Shown: positions 8,653 through 16,948 of the stretch, piece after piece
Position numbering within the stretch: the first letter of the stretch is position 1
How the letters are laid out: every line of letters begins with the position of its first letter
Assembly (NCBI GenBank): GCA_035606915.1
Contig: DATNDU010000032.1
Location: 15,201 to 79,200, forward strand
Length of the DNA stretch: 64,000 bases
Source of the DNA: Roseiarcus sp035606915
GTDB taxonomy: Bacteria > Pseudomonadota > Alphaproteobacteria > Rhizobiales > Beijerinckiaceae
Direction: 5' to 3'
Made by a program: the position numbers and the translations under genes
The notes under the pieces: model-generated
Seen by the model: only the letters and a program-made list of their open reading frames with translations
Told to the model about the DNA's origin: nothing
Databases searched by the model: none

Positions 8653-9614
8653 GGTGAGGAAATGGCCACGCCCCAGGGGAACGAGCCGACGGCGATCGAC
8701 TTGACCACCTTCAGCGAGGCGATGTCGATCACCGAAATGTCGTTGGTGACGCCGTTGGTGGAGACCAGCGTCTTGCCGTCCGGCGTCAGCTCCAACTGCC
8801 AGACGCGCTGGCCGACGAGCAGATATTTGATCGGCTTCAGCGTCGCCGTATCCACCACCGCGACGCGATTGGCGGGGCCGAGCGCGACGAAGCCGAGCTT
8901 ACCGTCTTGCGAGAAGCGGATGCCGACCGGCTGGATTTGCTCCTTGGTGAGGCCGGCCACCGCGAAATTGATCGTGTGTATGACGGCATGTTTGACCGGA
9001 TCGATGACGCTGACCACGCCGCCAACTTCCGACGACACCCAAAGCTGCTTGCCGTCGGGCGAGAAGTCGGCGTAGCGCGGCCGCGGCGGCACCAGCACAT
9101 TGGCGACGACCTTCTTGGCGCGCCAGTCGATGAAATGCGCCATGCTCGTCGTTTCCGACGTGTTGACGACCGTCTCGCCGTCCTTGCTGACGGCGACCCC
9201 TTCGGGCTCGACGCCAACCGGAATTTCGATGATCGCCTGTTTGGTTTTGACGTCGATGGCGGTCAACAGCGCGTCGTTTTCGTTGGCGACGAACAGCAGC
9301 TTGCCGTCGGGGCTCAGGCGCAGTTGCTCGGGATCGGGGCCGGACGGCAGTTCGCCGACCTTTTCCATCGTCTTCGTGTCGACGATGGCGATGGTGTCGT
9401 CGTCGCCGAGGCAGATATAGAGCAGCTTCTGATCCTTCGACAGCGCGATGCCGCGCGGGCGCTGCCCGACCTCGACCGTCTTGACCGCGACGAGCTTGTC
9501 GAGGTTGACGACGGTGATCGAATTGCCCTTCTCGTTGGTGATATAGGCGGTCGCGGCGGCAGCCGGGCTCACCGCGAGGAACAGCGCGAGCGCGGAAATT
9601 ACGGCAGTTTGCAT
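8649..9614 (-). CDS. YVTN beta-propeller protein, PQQ-catabolism associated
   Basis: A 321-residue periplasmic beta-propeller. The signal peptide is cleaved near AAAA (residue 20), followed by about seven YVTN-type blades with repeated strings such as AYITNEKGNSITVVNL, LSPDGKLLFVANENDA, FSPDGKQLWVSSEVGG and LTPDGKTLVSTNGV. Proteins of this family accompany PQQ-dependent alcohol dehydrogenase systems; their molecular role is not established. The gene starts 16 bp inside the 3' end of the binding-protein gene upstream. Confidence 0.87.
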   Translation of the reverse strand: MQTAVISALALFLAVSPAAAATAYITNEKGNSITVVNLDKLVAVKTVEVGQRPRGIALSKDQKLLYICLGDDDTIAIVDTKTMEKVGELPSGPDPEQLRLSPDGKLLFVANENDALLTAIDVKTKQAIIEIPVGVEPEGVAVSKDGETVVNTSETTSMAHFIDWRAKKVVANVLVPPRPRYADFSPDGKQLWVSSEVGGVVSVIDPVKHAVIHTINFAVAGLTKEQIQPVGIRFSQDGKLGFVALGPANRVAVVDTATLKPIKYLLVGQRVWQLELTPDGKTLVSTNGVTNDISVIDIASLKVVKSIAVGSFPWGVAISSP

Positions 9615-10849
9615 TTCGTCTCCGGCTGATCGAGACCCATCGTGTCGAGTACCGACACCTGATGCAGATAGCCTTCCTGGGGCGAAACCGAGACCGTCGA
9701 GCGGCCGTCGGTGAGCAGGATCGGCTGCCGCAATTGCTGATTCCACGGCCGCAGCGTCAAGCGCGTGCCCTTGAAATCGGCGACTTCGAAGGCGGGGCTG
9801 CGCATATAGGTGCGCAGCTTCTCGGGGTCGTCGGTCTTGATGTGGGCGACGGCGTCGCCAATCATGCGCGCGGCGACCCAGGCCTGGTTGTCGCGCGCCG
9901 TCATGCCGCGCTTGAAGGCGCGAAAGAAGCGGTGCTGCAACTGAATGCCGCCCCATAGTTCATGCGAGGGATCCCAACTCGTCGGCATCAGCCCGGCCGA
10001 GCCGACGACCGGCCGCGCGTCCCAGGTGCGATAGGGCAGATAACCGGCGAACACGTTGTTCTCATCGGCCGCCACCAGCACGTCGTAATCCGGCGTATTC
10101 TGCGTGAACTCCGGCATCTGCGTCTGCACCTGGACGACGCCGGAATCGGAGCGCCGGCCGCCGCCGGTGTCGGCGTAGGTGCGGGCTTCGACGATCTTGG
10201 CCCCGAACTTGTGCGCCGCGCGCGTGTAAGCCGCGCCGAGCAGTTTGTCGTCGGGATGCGAGCCGACGACGAGGAACCAGCGCCGCCATCGCTTCCACAT
10301 CAGATATTGCGCGAGCCCGTCGGCGAGCATGGCGCGGCTCGGCGCGGTGTGGATGACATTGGCGCGGCAATCCTGCTCGCGCACGCGCTCGTCGGGCGCG
10401 CCGGCGTTGAAGATCAGCGCGCCCTTGGCGTGGTCGGCGACGGCCAGCAACTTGTCGGCCGGCAGGTCGACGACGAACAGCTTGACGCCCTCGGCGGTCA
10501 TCTTGTCGAGTTTGGCGATCGGGTCCTCGCTCGCGCCGACCTTGGCCTCGACCATCGAGTAAGTCTGGTCGAGGAAACGACCGGTGGTGTTGTCGTCCTC
10601 CAGCGCCATCTTGACGCCCGCGACGAAGTCGTCAGGCGCCGGAATGTCGAGAATGGAGATCGTCTCGCGGCTGTGGACCTGGCGCAGCACGCCGATCTTG
10701 ACCGCCAGCGTATCGGCGGCAGCGGGGCTCGCCGCGAATGCGAGCCAGACGACCCCGGCGACGGCGAGGGCGCATTGCGCGGCGCCAGGCAGCCGTGCGA
10801 GGCTTTGCGTCAGGCGCCGAATCCCGGCGCGAAAGGAGGAAATGAGCAT
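9599..10849 (-). CDS. Periplasmic binding protein, PQQ-dependent alcohol dehydrogenase system
   Basis: A 416-residue protein starting at ATG 10849, with a long Arg-rich n-region then a hydrophobic signal sequence ending SPAAA. The mature part has the type I periplasmic-binding fold (VKIGVLRQVHSRETISILD, then WFLVVGSHPDDKLLGAAYTRAA). It matches the branched-chain-amino-acid-like binding proteins found with PQQ alcohol dehydrogenases. It is the first gene of the propeller-ATPase-permease run. Its start overlaps the start of the opposite-strand gene at 10848 by two bases, so its promoter must lie inside that gene or beyond. Confidence 0.85.
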   Translation of the reverse strand: MLISSFRAGIRRLTQSLARLPGAAQCALAVAGVVWLAFAASPAAADTLAVKIGVLRQVHSRETISILDIPAPDDFVAGVKMALEDDNTTGRFLDQTYSMVEAKVGASEDPIAKLDKMTAEGVKLFVVDLPADKLLAVADHAKGALIFNAGAPDERVREQDCRANVIHTAPSRAMLADGLAQYLMWKRWRRWFLVVGSHPDDKLLGAAYTRAAHKFGAKIVEARTYADTGGGRRSDSGVVQVQTQMPEFTQNTPDYDVLVAADENNVFAGYLPYRTWDARPVVGSAGLMPTSWDPSHELWGGIQLQHRFFRAFKRGMTARDNQAWVAARMIGDAVAHIKTDDPEKLRTYMRSPAFEVADFKGTRLTLRPWNQQLRQPILLTDGRSTVSVSPQEGYLHQVSVLDTMGLDQPETKCKLP

Positions 10850-11189
10850 GGGCCGACTGATCCTGTCGGGAGTTTTGGCGCTGCTGGCGGTGGGCGCGGT
10901 CGCGGCCGAGAAGCCGACGCAGTTCTGGAACTTGACGACGAAGACCGTCGTCAGCCTGCGACTGTCGCACGCCGGCTCCGGCGAATATGGCGACAATGTC
11001 GCCATCGGCGATGAGGACGGCGTCGACCATGACGAGCGCGCCAAAATCGTCGGGCTGCCCAGCGGGCGGTACGATCTCGAATTGAAGTTCCCGGGCGGGC
11101 GCGTCTGTTTCGTGCGCAATTTGGAGATTGTCACGGGGAAGGTGTTCTCCGTCGAGGACAAGGAGTTGACGGCTTGCACGAAGTCGTGA
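10848..11189 (+). CDS. Small secreted protein of unknown function
   Basis: A 113-residue protein preceded by a strong ribosome-binding site (AAAGGAGG at 10831-10838), which favours ATG 10848 over ATG 10842. It has a clear Sec signal peptide (cleavage after AVAA, about residue 20). The mature part is all-beta in feel (FWNLTTKTVVSLRLSHAGSGEYG, then a GRYDLELKFPGGR segment) and ends in a short Cys-containing tail. I do not recognise the family with certainty. Its divergent position against the PQQ-type binding protein suggests a periplasmic partner in the same pathway. Confidence 0.7.
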   Translation: MGRLILSGVLALLAVGAVAAEKPTQFWNLTTKTVVSLRLSHAGSGEYGDNVAIGDEDGVDHDERAKIVGLPSGRYDLELKFPGGRVCFVRNLEIVTGKVFSVEDKELTACTKS

Positions 11190-11370
11190 GGCGGCAGTCG
11201 TGAGGCGGGCGGTCCCGCGAAGCGCGCATCACCATCGTCCTCCCATTGGCGCGGCGCGGGAGGGCTAACATCGAAAACGGCGCGCGTCGACTTTTAAGCG
11301 ACGCGCCGGCCGCAAATCCTCGCGACGGCGACATATTGTCTCAGCGCCGCCGGGATATTTTCCTGGAAGC

Positions 11371-13017
11371 CTACCGTCCCGGATACCAATATTCCGCCTG
11401 CGGCTTCTTCCTGTCGACGACGACGAATTGGTTGGCGAAGGCGCGGTAGGGATAGCTCCATTCGCCGTCCGGCCATTGCACGCGGATCTCGGCGCGTTCG
11501 GCCGTGCCGAGGCCGAGGTGGACCCAGCCGAGATGGCCGGAGGCGTCGCCGCCGCCGATTTGAAGCGTCCGCCTCAAGGTGCGCTCGCCGATTTTGACGG
11601 CAATTTGTGCGCCGATCGCATCGCGGTTGGGCGCGGGTTCGACAAGCTTGATCTCGATCCAATTGCCGGGCGGGATGACGCCGCCGTGGCCATCGTTGGC
11701 GCCGAGATTGCGAAACAGCGAGACCGGCGCCGCGCGGTGCATCACCAACAGATCAAGATTGCCGTCGAGGTTGAAATCGTCGATCAGCGCGCCGCGACTT
11801 TCGTGGTTTTCGACGATGCCGGCCTTGTCGCCGGCCTCGGCGAACTTGCCGCTCCATTGCTGCAACAGCAGATTGTTGGGATCGAAGGCGGCGAAGTCGG
11901 GCATTTGCGCGACATTGCCCTTGGCGATGAACAGGTCGAGCAGGCTGTCGTTGTTGAAATCGGCGAACTCGGAGTGCCAGCCGGTGGAGGGCCGCTTGTC
12001 GCCGCCGGCGTAGGGGATATGGGCGGTGGCGTCGAGTTCGCCGGCGATGTCGCGATAGACCGGAAACTCGCCGTGCTCGCTCTCGTCGCGGTCGAGCTTC
12101 TGGATCTTGGTGTCGCCCATCGAGGTCAGCGCATATTCGGGAAAACCGGAGCCGTCGAGATCGCCCTCAGCGATGCCCATGCCGAAGATCGAGACATGCC
12201 GCCAACCTTCGGCGCGACCGTAGAGCTTCGGCGGCCGGCCGGGTTCGACGCGCCACAGTTGCTCCTCGCCGCCGCGGTAATATTGGCGGTCGTTGGAGAC
12301 GCGCAGGCTCGGCGTGCCGGAGCGGTTCCAGTCGGTGAACAGCATCGACAGCGCGCAATAGCCGGGAACCAGCGGCGTGCGCACGGAATAATCCGGCTTG
12401 TCGCCGGGCCGCGGGCGGAACAGCGAGTTTTCCTCGCACGTGCCATAGGGCGAGCCCGGCGCGTCGCGGTCGACATAATGGCCGATCGCCAGCGTCGGGA
12501 ACTTCTGCCCTTTCTCCCATTCGGCGGCGAACGACGTCGTCCAGCCGGCAGCGCCGTCGAAGCCCCATTCCTTGTTGGCGAGCGTGAATGTGCAGTTCGG
12601 GCCGCCCTTCAACATCAGGTTCTCGCCGACGCGCAGCACGAACAGATCGGTATGGCCGTCGCCGTCGATGTCGAGGGGATAGGCGCCGATGACGCCCTTG
12701 AGCAGCGTGGGGTCGAGGTCGAGCGGCTTCTCCTCGAACTTGAGCGGGCCGCCGCGCGCCGATTTGTTGATCAACAGCTTGGCCGGATTTTTGCCGCCGG
12801 CCAGGAAGACGCTGGGAAAGCCCGAGCCGTCGCAATCGAACGCCGCGCCGCCGCCGCCGACGAAAAATTCCCATCCGCCGTCATAGGTCTGGTTGATCCC
12901 GGCGGCGGCGGCCTCTTCGTGCATGACCGGAACGTCGGAGAGGAGGGCGGAGGAATCGGCCCGCGCCGCCGATGCGAGCCAGAAAAGCGCCAGCGCGCCG
13001 AGAACGATGCGGATCAT
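11371..13017 (-). CDS. CRTAC1-type FG-GAP/VCBS repeat protein with C-terminal ASPIC/UnbV domain
   Basis: A 548-residue secreted protein: signal peptide to ARA (about residue 20), then several calcium-loop FG-GAP repeats (FDCDGSGFPSVFLAG, LDIDGDGHTDLFVLR, GDLDGSGFPEY, ADFNNDSLLDLFIAKG, DDFNLDGNLDLLVMH), and a C-terminal ASPIC/UnbV domain (LQIGGGDASGHLGWVHLGLG). ATG 13017 shares one base with the stop of the di-heme protein upstream (TGATG). Such proteins are predicted beta-propellers; pairing with a c-type cytochrome suggests a periplasmic oxidation system, but no substrate can be named. Confidence 0.85.
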   Translation of the reverse strand: MIRIVLGALALFWLASAARADSSALLSDVPVMHEEAAAAGINQTYDGGWEFFVGGGGAAFDCDGSGFPSVFLAGGKNPAKLLINKSARGGPLKFEEKPLDLDPTLLKGVIGAYPLDIDGDGHTDLFVLRVGENLMLKGGPNCTFTLANKEWGFDGAAGWTTSFAAEWEKGQKFPTLAIGHYVDRDAPGSPYGTCEENSLFRPRPGDKPDYSVRTPLVPGYCALSMLFTDWNRSGTPSLRVSNDRQYYRGGEEQLWRVEPGRPPKLYGRAEGWRHVSIFGMGIAEGDLDGSGFPEYALTSMGDTKIQKLDRDESEHGEFPVYRDIAGELDATAHIPYAGGDKRPSTGWHSEFADFNNDSLLDLFIAKGNVAQMPDFAAFDPNNLLLQQWSGKFAEAGDKAGIVENHESRGALIDDFNLDGNLDLLVMHRAAPVSLFRNLGANDGHGGVIPPGNWIEIKLVEPAPNRDAIGAQIAVKIGERTLRRTLQIGGGDASGHLGWVHLGLGTAERAEIRVQWPDGEWSYPYRAFANQFVVVDRKKPQAEYWYPGR

Positions 13018-14432
13018 CACGGCGCCTCGATCACCAGCGAGCGAAGGAACGCGATCACCGTATCGCGCTGCGTCTTCGTCAGATCCAGATAGGCGTCGCG
13101 GGCGAAGCGCGCGTCGCCGCCGTGGGCGACGATGACCTCGTTCAACATGCGAAAATCGCCGCGATGCCCGTATGGCGCCGTGGAGCCGACTCCCCAAAGC
13201 TGCGGCGTGCGGAACACGTCGCGTTCGACGAAGCGTTGCGCCTGCAATTCGTTGCCGAGCGCGGAAACCTCGGCGTCGACCACGACATGGCGCTTCAGGT
13301 CGCTGAACAGTGGGATCAGCCATTCGCCCTTGGCGTCGCGCTTCAACCGCGCGGCGAAGGGCAGCTTCGACAGGTCGATGACGATGCCCTTGCGCACCTC
13401 GCCGGCGCGCAGCGTTCCCGCCATGTCATAGGGCGCGGGGTCGGTGAAGAGCAGCGATTTCAGCGGCAGCGTGGTGCGGTGGCACGAGGCGCAGCCGACC
13501 TGCTCGAAATGCGTCTCGCCCTCCGTCGCGGCGGCGCGCCAGTCCGGCGGCAGGCCGGTCTTGACGGTCGGCGGCGGCAGCGTCGCCAGGAAGGCGACGA
13601 GCGCGGAGACGTCGCCCGGCGTCGCCGCGTCGGGCACGCCGCTGCCGTCGAAGTCGTGGCTGCCGGTCCAACGCACGCCGAAACGCTCGGACGCCTCCAG
13701 GCCGAAATGGGCGTTGAGCGCGTTGATGACGAATTGGCGCAGCGAGGTGAACACGCCCTTGCGGCTGAACGGCCGCACGATGAGGTCGGCGTCGACGCCG
13801 TCCACGGCGTCGAGATCGACGAGCCCATCGGGGTGGGCTTTCAAAGAGCCGAAACGCACGCCCTTGGTGACCAGATCGACCTCGACGTCCTGGTGACTGG
13901 CGCGCGCCCGAGCCATCCCGGCGTCGCGCTCGGCCCGCAGATCGGCGGTCATCTCGCGCGCCAGCAATTCGGTAAGGCCCGCGCCCATCAGCGCCGGCGG
14001 GTTTCGCTCGCTGGAGAAGGAAGGATCGGTGGTGTCGAACGCGGCGCTCTCGAAACCCTCGGAGACGAAGGCGTTGGCGGCGAAATCGGCGGCGGCGCCG
14101 ACCGTGGGGTCGCTGTGGCAGGAGACGCAGGCGCTGGAATCGGGGCCGCTCAGGCGCGAAAAGGCCGGATTGACGCCGAACCTGCGATGCGTCGGCACGA
14201 TCGCCTGCGTCGCGCGCGGCCGCCCGGCGCCGTCGGCGGTGGTGAACTTGGATTGGAACAATATGCGCCCGCGCGCGATCAGGCCCGGCAGCGCCGAGGC
14301 GCCGGCGGCGGCCACAGCGTCGAAATCGACGTGGCTGGCGAACACACGCTCGTCCCAACTGCCAGCCTCGACCGAGCCGGCGGCCGTCATCAAGACGAGC
14401 GCCAGGGCCAAGCCCCCGTAGCGTTTCCTCAT
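13017..14432 (-). CDS. Di-heme cytochrome c oxidoreductase (DHOR/DUF1111-like)
   Basis: A 471-residue periplasmic protein with a signal peptide (cleaved near VEA, residue 23) and two c-type haem sites: CVSCH near residue 105 and CASCH near residue 314. The segment between them (PALMGAGLTELLAREM) is typical of the di-heme oxidoreductase/putative peroxidase family. It is the first gene of the minus-strand run and is divergent from the LacI-type regulator. Electron transfer to or from a PQQ enzyme is a reasonable inference from the neighbours but is not shown by the sequence. Confidence 0.82.
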   Translation of the reverse strand: MRKRYGGLALALVLMTAAGSVEAGSWDERVFASHVDFDAVAAAGASALPGLIARGRILFQSKFTTADGAGRPRATQAIVPTHRRFGVNPAFSRLSGPDSSACVSCHSDPTVGAAADFAANAFVSEGFESAAFDTTDPSFSSERNPPALMGAGLTELLAREMTADLRAERDAGMARARASHQDVEVDLVTKGVRFGSLKAHPDGLVDLDAVDGVDADLIVRPFSRKGVFTSLRQFVINALNAHFGLEASERFGVRWTGSHDFDGSGVPDAATPGDVSALVAFLATLPPPTVKTGLPPDWRAAATEGETHFEQVGCASCHRTTLPLKSLLFTDPAPYDMAGTLRAGEVRKGIVIDLSKLPFAARLKRDAKGEWLIPLFSDLKRHVVVDAEVSALGNELQAQRFVERDVFRTPQLWGVGSTAPYGHRGDFRMLNEVIVAHGGDARFARDAYLDLTKTQRDTVIAFLRSLVIEAP

Positions 14433-14562
14433 CTCCCGCTCGCTTATTTTATTTCACGTCGGCCTTTCGTAGCGCTCCCGCCGCACGCGCGCAACCGTCA
14501 TGAGGATCGACCCTCCAATTTTGAGTTGCAGACCTCGAAACTTGCGGCTAGAAATTGCCGCA

Positions 14563-15594
14563 ATGAACATGGAAACGCCCTCAGGCCGCCTCACGCTGCG
14601 AGAGATCGCGCGTCAGGCAGGCGTCAGTCTGGCGACGCTGGATCGCGTGCTGCACGGCCGCAGCGGCGTGCGCGAGGAAACGGCGCGCCGCGTGCGCGAC
14701 GTGATCGCGCGCCATGCCGGGCCGTCCGCCGGCGCCAGCCGCGCCCGCAGCATGAAATTCGCCTTCGTGATGCCGGAAGGCGCCAATGTCTTCATGCAGG
14801 CGATCCGCGACAACGTCGTCGAGATGTCGAGTTGGCTCGCGGCGCGCAAAGTCTCGGTCGAGATCATCGTCGCCGACGTCTTCAACGCGCTGCGACTCGC
14901 GCAAGCGCTGGAGTCCCTGCAAGGAAAATTCGACGGCGTCGCCGTGGTGGCGCTCGACCACCAGAGCGTGCGGGCGGCGATCGACGATCTCGTCGCCTCC
15001 GGCATGCATGTCGTGACGCTGGTCTCCGACGTTCCGGGCTCGCGCCGGCATCATTATGTCGGCGTCGACAATGTCGCGGCGGGGCGCACCGCCGCGGTGC
15101 TCGTCGGCCGCCTCGCACGTCAGCCGGCGGGCAAGGTCGGGGTGATCGCGGGATCGCAACTGCTGCGCGATCACGCGGAACGCATTTTTGGCTTTCAGCA
15201 GGTGATGGGGCTGGAGTTTTCGCACCTCACGCTGCTCAATCCCGTTGAAGGGGGCGATCAGGATCAGCTAAATGAAGACCTCATGGCGAGGTGGCTGAGC
15301 GACCATTCTGATCTGATTGGCGTCTATAATGTCGGGGCCGGCACGCCGGGCGTGGGCAAGGCGATCGCCGATTGCGGGCGGGAGGAGCACATCGTTTTCG
15401 TTGCTCACGATCTGACGCCGTTCACCCGCCGCGGTTTGCTGCGCGGGCTGGTCGACGCCGTCATCTCGCAGGACCCCGGTCACGAGGCGCGCTCGGCGAT
15501 CCGCGTGCTGATGGCGCTGACGCGCGGCGAACCGCTGCTCTCCGAGCAGGAGCGCATCAACATCGACATTGTGATGAGAGACAATCTCCCCTGA
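14563..15594 (+). CDS. LacI-family transcriptional regulator
   Basis: A 343-residue regulator with an N-terminal LacI helix-turn-helix (LTLREIARQAGVSLATLDRV, about residues 10-29, with hinge region following) and a periplasmic-binding-protein-like sensor domain (AFVMPEGANVFMQAI onward). The start could also be ATG 14569; no clear ribosome-binding site separates them. It directly precedes the xylose-type transporter genes, so it probably senses a sugar and controls them. A candidate operator lies at 15678-15701. Confidence 0.88.
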   Translation: MNMETPSGRLTLREIARQAGVSLATLDRVLHGRSGVREETARRVRDVIARHAGPSAGASRARSMKFAFVMPEGANVFMQAIRDNVVEMSSWLAARKVSVEIIVADVFNALRLAQALESLQGKFDGVAVVALDHQSVRAAIDDLVASGMHVVTLVSDVPGSRRHHYVGVDNVAAGRTAAVLVGRLARQPAGKVGVIAGSQLLRDHAERIFGFQQVMGLEFSHLTLLNPVEGGDQDQLNEDLMARWLSDHSDLIGVYNVGAGTPGVGKAIADCGREEHIVFVAHDLTPFTRRGLLRGLVDAVISQDPGHEARSAIRVLMALTRGEPLLSEQERINIDIVMRDNLP

Positions 15595-15610
15595 AGGGGT
15601 TCAATTTCGG

Positions 15611-15635
15611 GCGCGGCGGTTGTCGCCGCGCTTTT
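15611..15635 (+). terminator. Intrinsic terminator after the LacI-type gene
   Basis: Stem GCGCGGCG at 15611-15618 pairs with CGCCGCGC at 15624-15631 across a 5-nt loop, followed by TTTT. It lies 16 bp past the regulator stop and separates it from the transporter operon. Confidence 0.65.
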
Positions 15636-15677
15636 GGGGATACGGCGCCGATCGCGCCGTAGAGACGTCGGGGCAGT

Positions 15678-15701
15678 TGCGATCAAGGATTTTTGATGGC
15701 A
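15678..15701. promoter_or_regulatory. Candidate LacI-family operator upstream of xylF
   Basis: TGCGATCAA at 15678-15686 is mirrored by TTGATGGCA at 15693-15701, an 8 of 9 inverted match around a 6-bp centre. It lies about 80 bp before the xylF start codon and just after the regulator gene. Length and symmetry fit a LacI-type operator; no promoter could be assigned confidently. Confidence 0.35.
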
Positions 15702-15779
15702 CTTGTAACGACAAAAAGGCGCCGTCCTTTTGGCGGCGCGTCAAGGCCGCCCGGTGCGGCCATATCGTGGAGGAAATAC

Positions 15780-16844
15780 ATGAAGTCTTTGAAAACCCTT
15801 TTAGCTGGCGCGGCTCTTGCAGGCATCGTCGGCAGCTTGGCGCTCGGCGTCGCGGTGAGCCCCGCGGCGGCGAAGGGCAAGAAGATCGCCGTCTCCTGGA
15901 AGACCTTCCAGGAGGAGCGCTGGAAGACCGACGAGAAGGCGATCAAGGCCGTCGTCGAGGCCGCCGGCGACACCTACATCTCCGCCGACGCGCAGGGCTC
16001 GGCGACCAAACAGGCTTCCGACATCGAAGGCCTCATCACTCAGGGCGTCGATGTCATCATGGTTGTCGCCTTCGATTCCGACGCCATCCTGCCCTCGATC
16101 AAGAAGATCAACGACGCCGGCATCAAGGCGATCGCCTATGATGTGCAATTCGAGGATCCGAACGCGCTCTACATCACCTTCGACAACGTCGGCGTCGGCC
16201 GGCTGATGGCCAAGGAAGTGCTCAAGGTGAAGGATTCCGGCAATTTCGCCTTCATCAAGGGCGACAAGGGCGATCCGAACGCGACATTCCTGTTCAGCGG
16301 CATCACCGAGGTGCTGAAGCCGAACATGGACGCCGGCAAGATCAAGAACGTCTGCGAGACCTTCACCGACGGTTGGAAGCCCGACAACGCGCAGAAGGAA
16401 ATGGAGCAGTGCCTGACCAAACAGAACAACAAGGTCGACGCCGTCCTGTCGGAGAATGACGGCATGGCCTCGGGCGTGGTGGCGGCGCTGAAGGCGCAAG
16501 GCATGGCAGGCGCGGTGCCCGTGACGGGCCAGGACGGCGACCTCGCGGCGATCAATCGCGTCGCGCTCGGCACGCAGACGGTGTCGATCTGGAAGGATTC
16601 GCGCGAACTCGGCAAGGCGGCGGCGGAAGCGGCGATCGCGATCGCCGACGGCAAGCCGATTTCGTCGCTCCCCGGCGTCGGCAAGTTCAACAAGGGCAAG
16701 AAGGGCGTGGAGATGAACGCCATTCTGCTGGCGCCGACGCCGATCACCAAGGACACCCTCAATCTGGCGATCGATGCCGGCTGGATCACCAAGGACAAGG
16801 CCTGCGCCGGCGTCAAGAAGGGCACGGTCAAGGCTTGCGGCTGA
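15780..16844 (+). CDS. xylF: D-xylose-type ABC transporter substrate-binding protein
   Basis: A 354-residue periplasmic sugar-binding protein. Start ATG 15780 is 4 bp after GGAGGAA. The signal peptide ends near PAAA (about residue 34). The mature part follows XylF closely: VSWKTFQEERWKTDEKAI, the repeated-motif segment DIEGLITQGVDVIMVVAFDS, LKPNMDAGKIKNVCE, NNKVDAVLSENDGMASG and GQDGDLAAINRVALGTQT. It heads a three-gene importer operon. D-xylose is the likely ligand by family; a related pentose or hexose is possible. Confidence 0.88.
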   Translation: MKSLKTLLAGAALAGIVGSLALGVAVSPAAAKGKKIAVSWKTFQEERWKTDEKAIKAVVEAAGDTYISADAQGSATKQASDIEGLITQGVDVIMVVAFDSDAILPSIKKINDAGIKAIAYDVQFEDPNALYITFDNVGVGRLMAKEVLKVKDSGNFAFIKGDKGDPNATFLFSGITEVLKPNMDAGKIKNVCETFTDGWKPDNAQKEMEQCLTKQNNKVDAVLSENDGMASGVVAALKAQGMAGAVPVTGQDGDLAAINRVALGTQTVSIWKDSRELGKAAAEAAIAIADGKPISSLPGVGKFNKGKKGVEMNAILLAPTPITKDTLNLAIDAGWITKDKACAGVKKGTVKACG

Positions 16845-16948
16845 CCCGTTGAACCTGGGCCGGGCGCATGGCCCGGCCCTTATCCGCGTGGCCGCCGCCG
16901 GTTGCGAACAATTGTTTCGTTCCAATAAATTGCTTCGGGGAGAACGCG

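Noticed and set aside
12972..15248. A 758-codon plus-strand frame across the di-heme gene and LacI gene
   Set aside because: Shadow of two well-supported genes on other frames; composition dominated by Arg, Gly and Ala.
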